Positions 33,149 to 33,421 of a stretch of DNA of 33,421 nt are shown piece after piece. This DNA comes from Alphaproteobacteria bacterium (GTDB lineage Bacteria; Pseudomonadota; Alphaproteobacteria; Paracaedibacterales; VGCI01): assembly GCA_016869075.1 (NCBI GenBank), contig VGEY01000012.1, forward strand, positions 1-33,421. Direction: 5' to 3'. Under the pieces are notes generated by a model. The model worked only from the letters and a program-made list of their open reading frames with translations. It was not told the origin of the DNA and made no database searches. Position 1 is the first letter of the stretch, and each line of letters begins with the position of its first letter. Both the position numbers and the translations under genes were made by a program.

Positions 33149-33421
33149 GTGAAATTACAGTATTTATGGCAAAGAGGATGTTCATTTTTAGGAACAGACT
33201 ATGCCATTTTAGGTGGTGCTATGACTTGGGTGTCTGACCATAATCTGGTCTCAGCCATATCTAATGCAGGAGGATTCGGCGTTATTGCTTCAGGCTCAAT
33301 GTCACCTGCTCAACTCAGTGACGAAATTCAAAAAACGGTCAAATTAACCTCGCGTCCTTTTGGGGTTAACCTTATTACTATGCACCCTGAACTTGAGGCA
33401 CTTATTGATGTCTGTGCTCGA
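33149..33421 (+). CDS. Nitronate monooxygenase/2-nitropropane dioxygenase-like protein, partial
   Basis: The first 91 codons of an FMN-dependent TIM-barrel enzyme, cut by the window end. The GTG start at 33149 has AAGGAG 7 bases ahead, overlapping the lysC end. YAILGGAMTWVSDHNLVSAISNAGGFGVIASG matches the N-terminal barrel strands (normally PIIQGGM...LAAAVSNAGGLG) of the nitronate monooxygenase/FabK family, and RPFGVNLITMHPEL is the next strand. It could oxidise nitronates or be a FabK-type enoyl-ACP reductase; the deciding C-terminal part is not in view. Probably co-transcribed with lysC. Confidence 0.85.
   Translation, partial: MKLQYLWQRGCSFLGTDYAILGGAMTWVSDHNLVSAISNAGGFGVIASGSMSPAQLSDEIQKTVKLTSRPFGVNLITMHPELEALIDVCAR

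Noticed and set aside
1..33421. tRNA genes, rRNA, CRISPR arrays, insertion sequences or attachment sites
   Set aside because: No spacer holds a tRNA T-loop motif with matching acceptor arms, no regularly spaced direct repeats were seen, and no ORF resembles a transposase or integrase.

Overview
The window reads as a compact, AT-leaning chromosomal segment of an alphaproteobacterium. Support comes from GapR (DUF2312), a class I (archaeal-type) lysyl-tRNA synthetase, the order hemC-hemD-Mic60-hemY with a zinc-ribbon tail on HemY, and divergent ubiG/lysC. The mix of housekeeping genes with several lineage-restricted secreted or membrane hypotheticals, plus one ATTGC...GCAAT intergenic repeat, is reminiscent of Holosporales/Rickettsiales-type intracellular bacteria. 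That taxonomic placement is inference. No rRNA, tRNA, CRISPR array, transposase or prophage gene is visible.

Layout. 1-1858: an intergenic repeat and a large minus-strand membrane protein with a C-terminal module vaguely like HicA, behind a good promoter. 2035-3770: umuDC translesion operon. 3786-7627 (minus): lysS, a YqaA/DedA-type membrane protein, then dsbB and a 2OG-Fe(II) oxygenase; between dsbB and the YqaA gene lies a possible short transcript with a 14-codon ORF. 7834-9966: gapR and mrdA (PBP2). 10095-10868: an AT-rich orphan with a degenerate nucleotidyl-cyclase-like pattern. 10951-15879 (minus): hemC-hemD-Mic60-hemY, followed on the same strand by a GAF-GGDEF diguanylate cyclase. 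16052-19450: a secreted Cys-motif protein, an APH(6)-like kinase, and a large secreted hypothetical. 19524-22839: SulP transporter, a Nudix protein with an altered Nudix box, CorA. 23028-24244: a membrane/secreted two-gene unit ending in a textbook terminator, facing a small gene whose product has a double-glycine-type leader. 24361-28487: ChrA, a membrane J-domain protein, and an ABC-F ATPase preceded by a short leader ORF and a hairpin. 28505-31839 (minus): MgtA-type ATPase and ubiG. 31930-33421: lysC and the start of a nitronate monooxygenase-like gene cut by the window edge.

Functionally the window supplies haem and ubiquinone biosynthesis, cell elongation, translation, the aspartate pathway, Mg2+ import by two unrelated systems (CorA and MgtA), anion and chromate transport, disulfide formation and mutagenic repair. 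The least explained parts are the double-glycine peptide with its convergent membrane/Cys-rich pair (about 23.0-24.3 kb), the cyclase-like orphan (about 10.1-10.9 kb), and the leader ORF plus hairpin before the ABC-F gene (about 26.6-26.8 kb).
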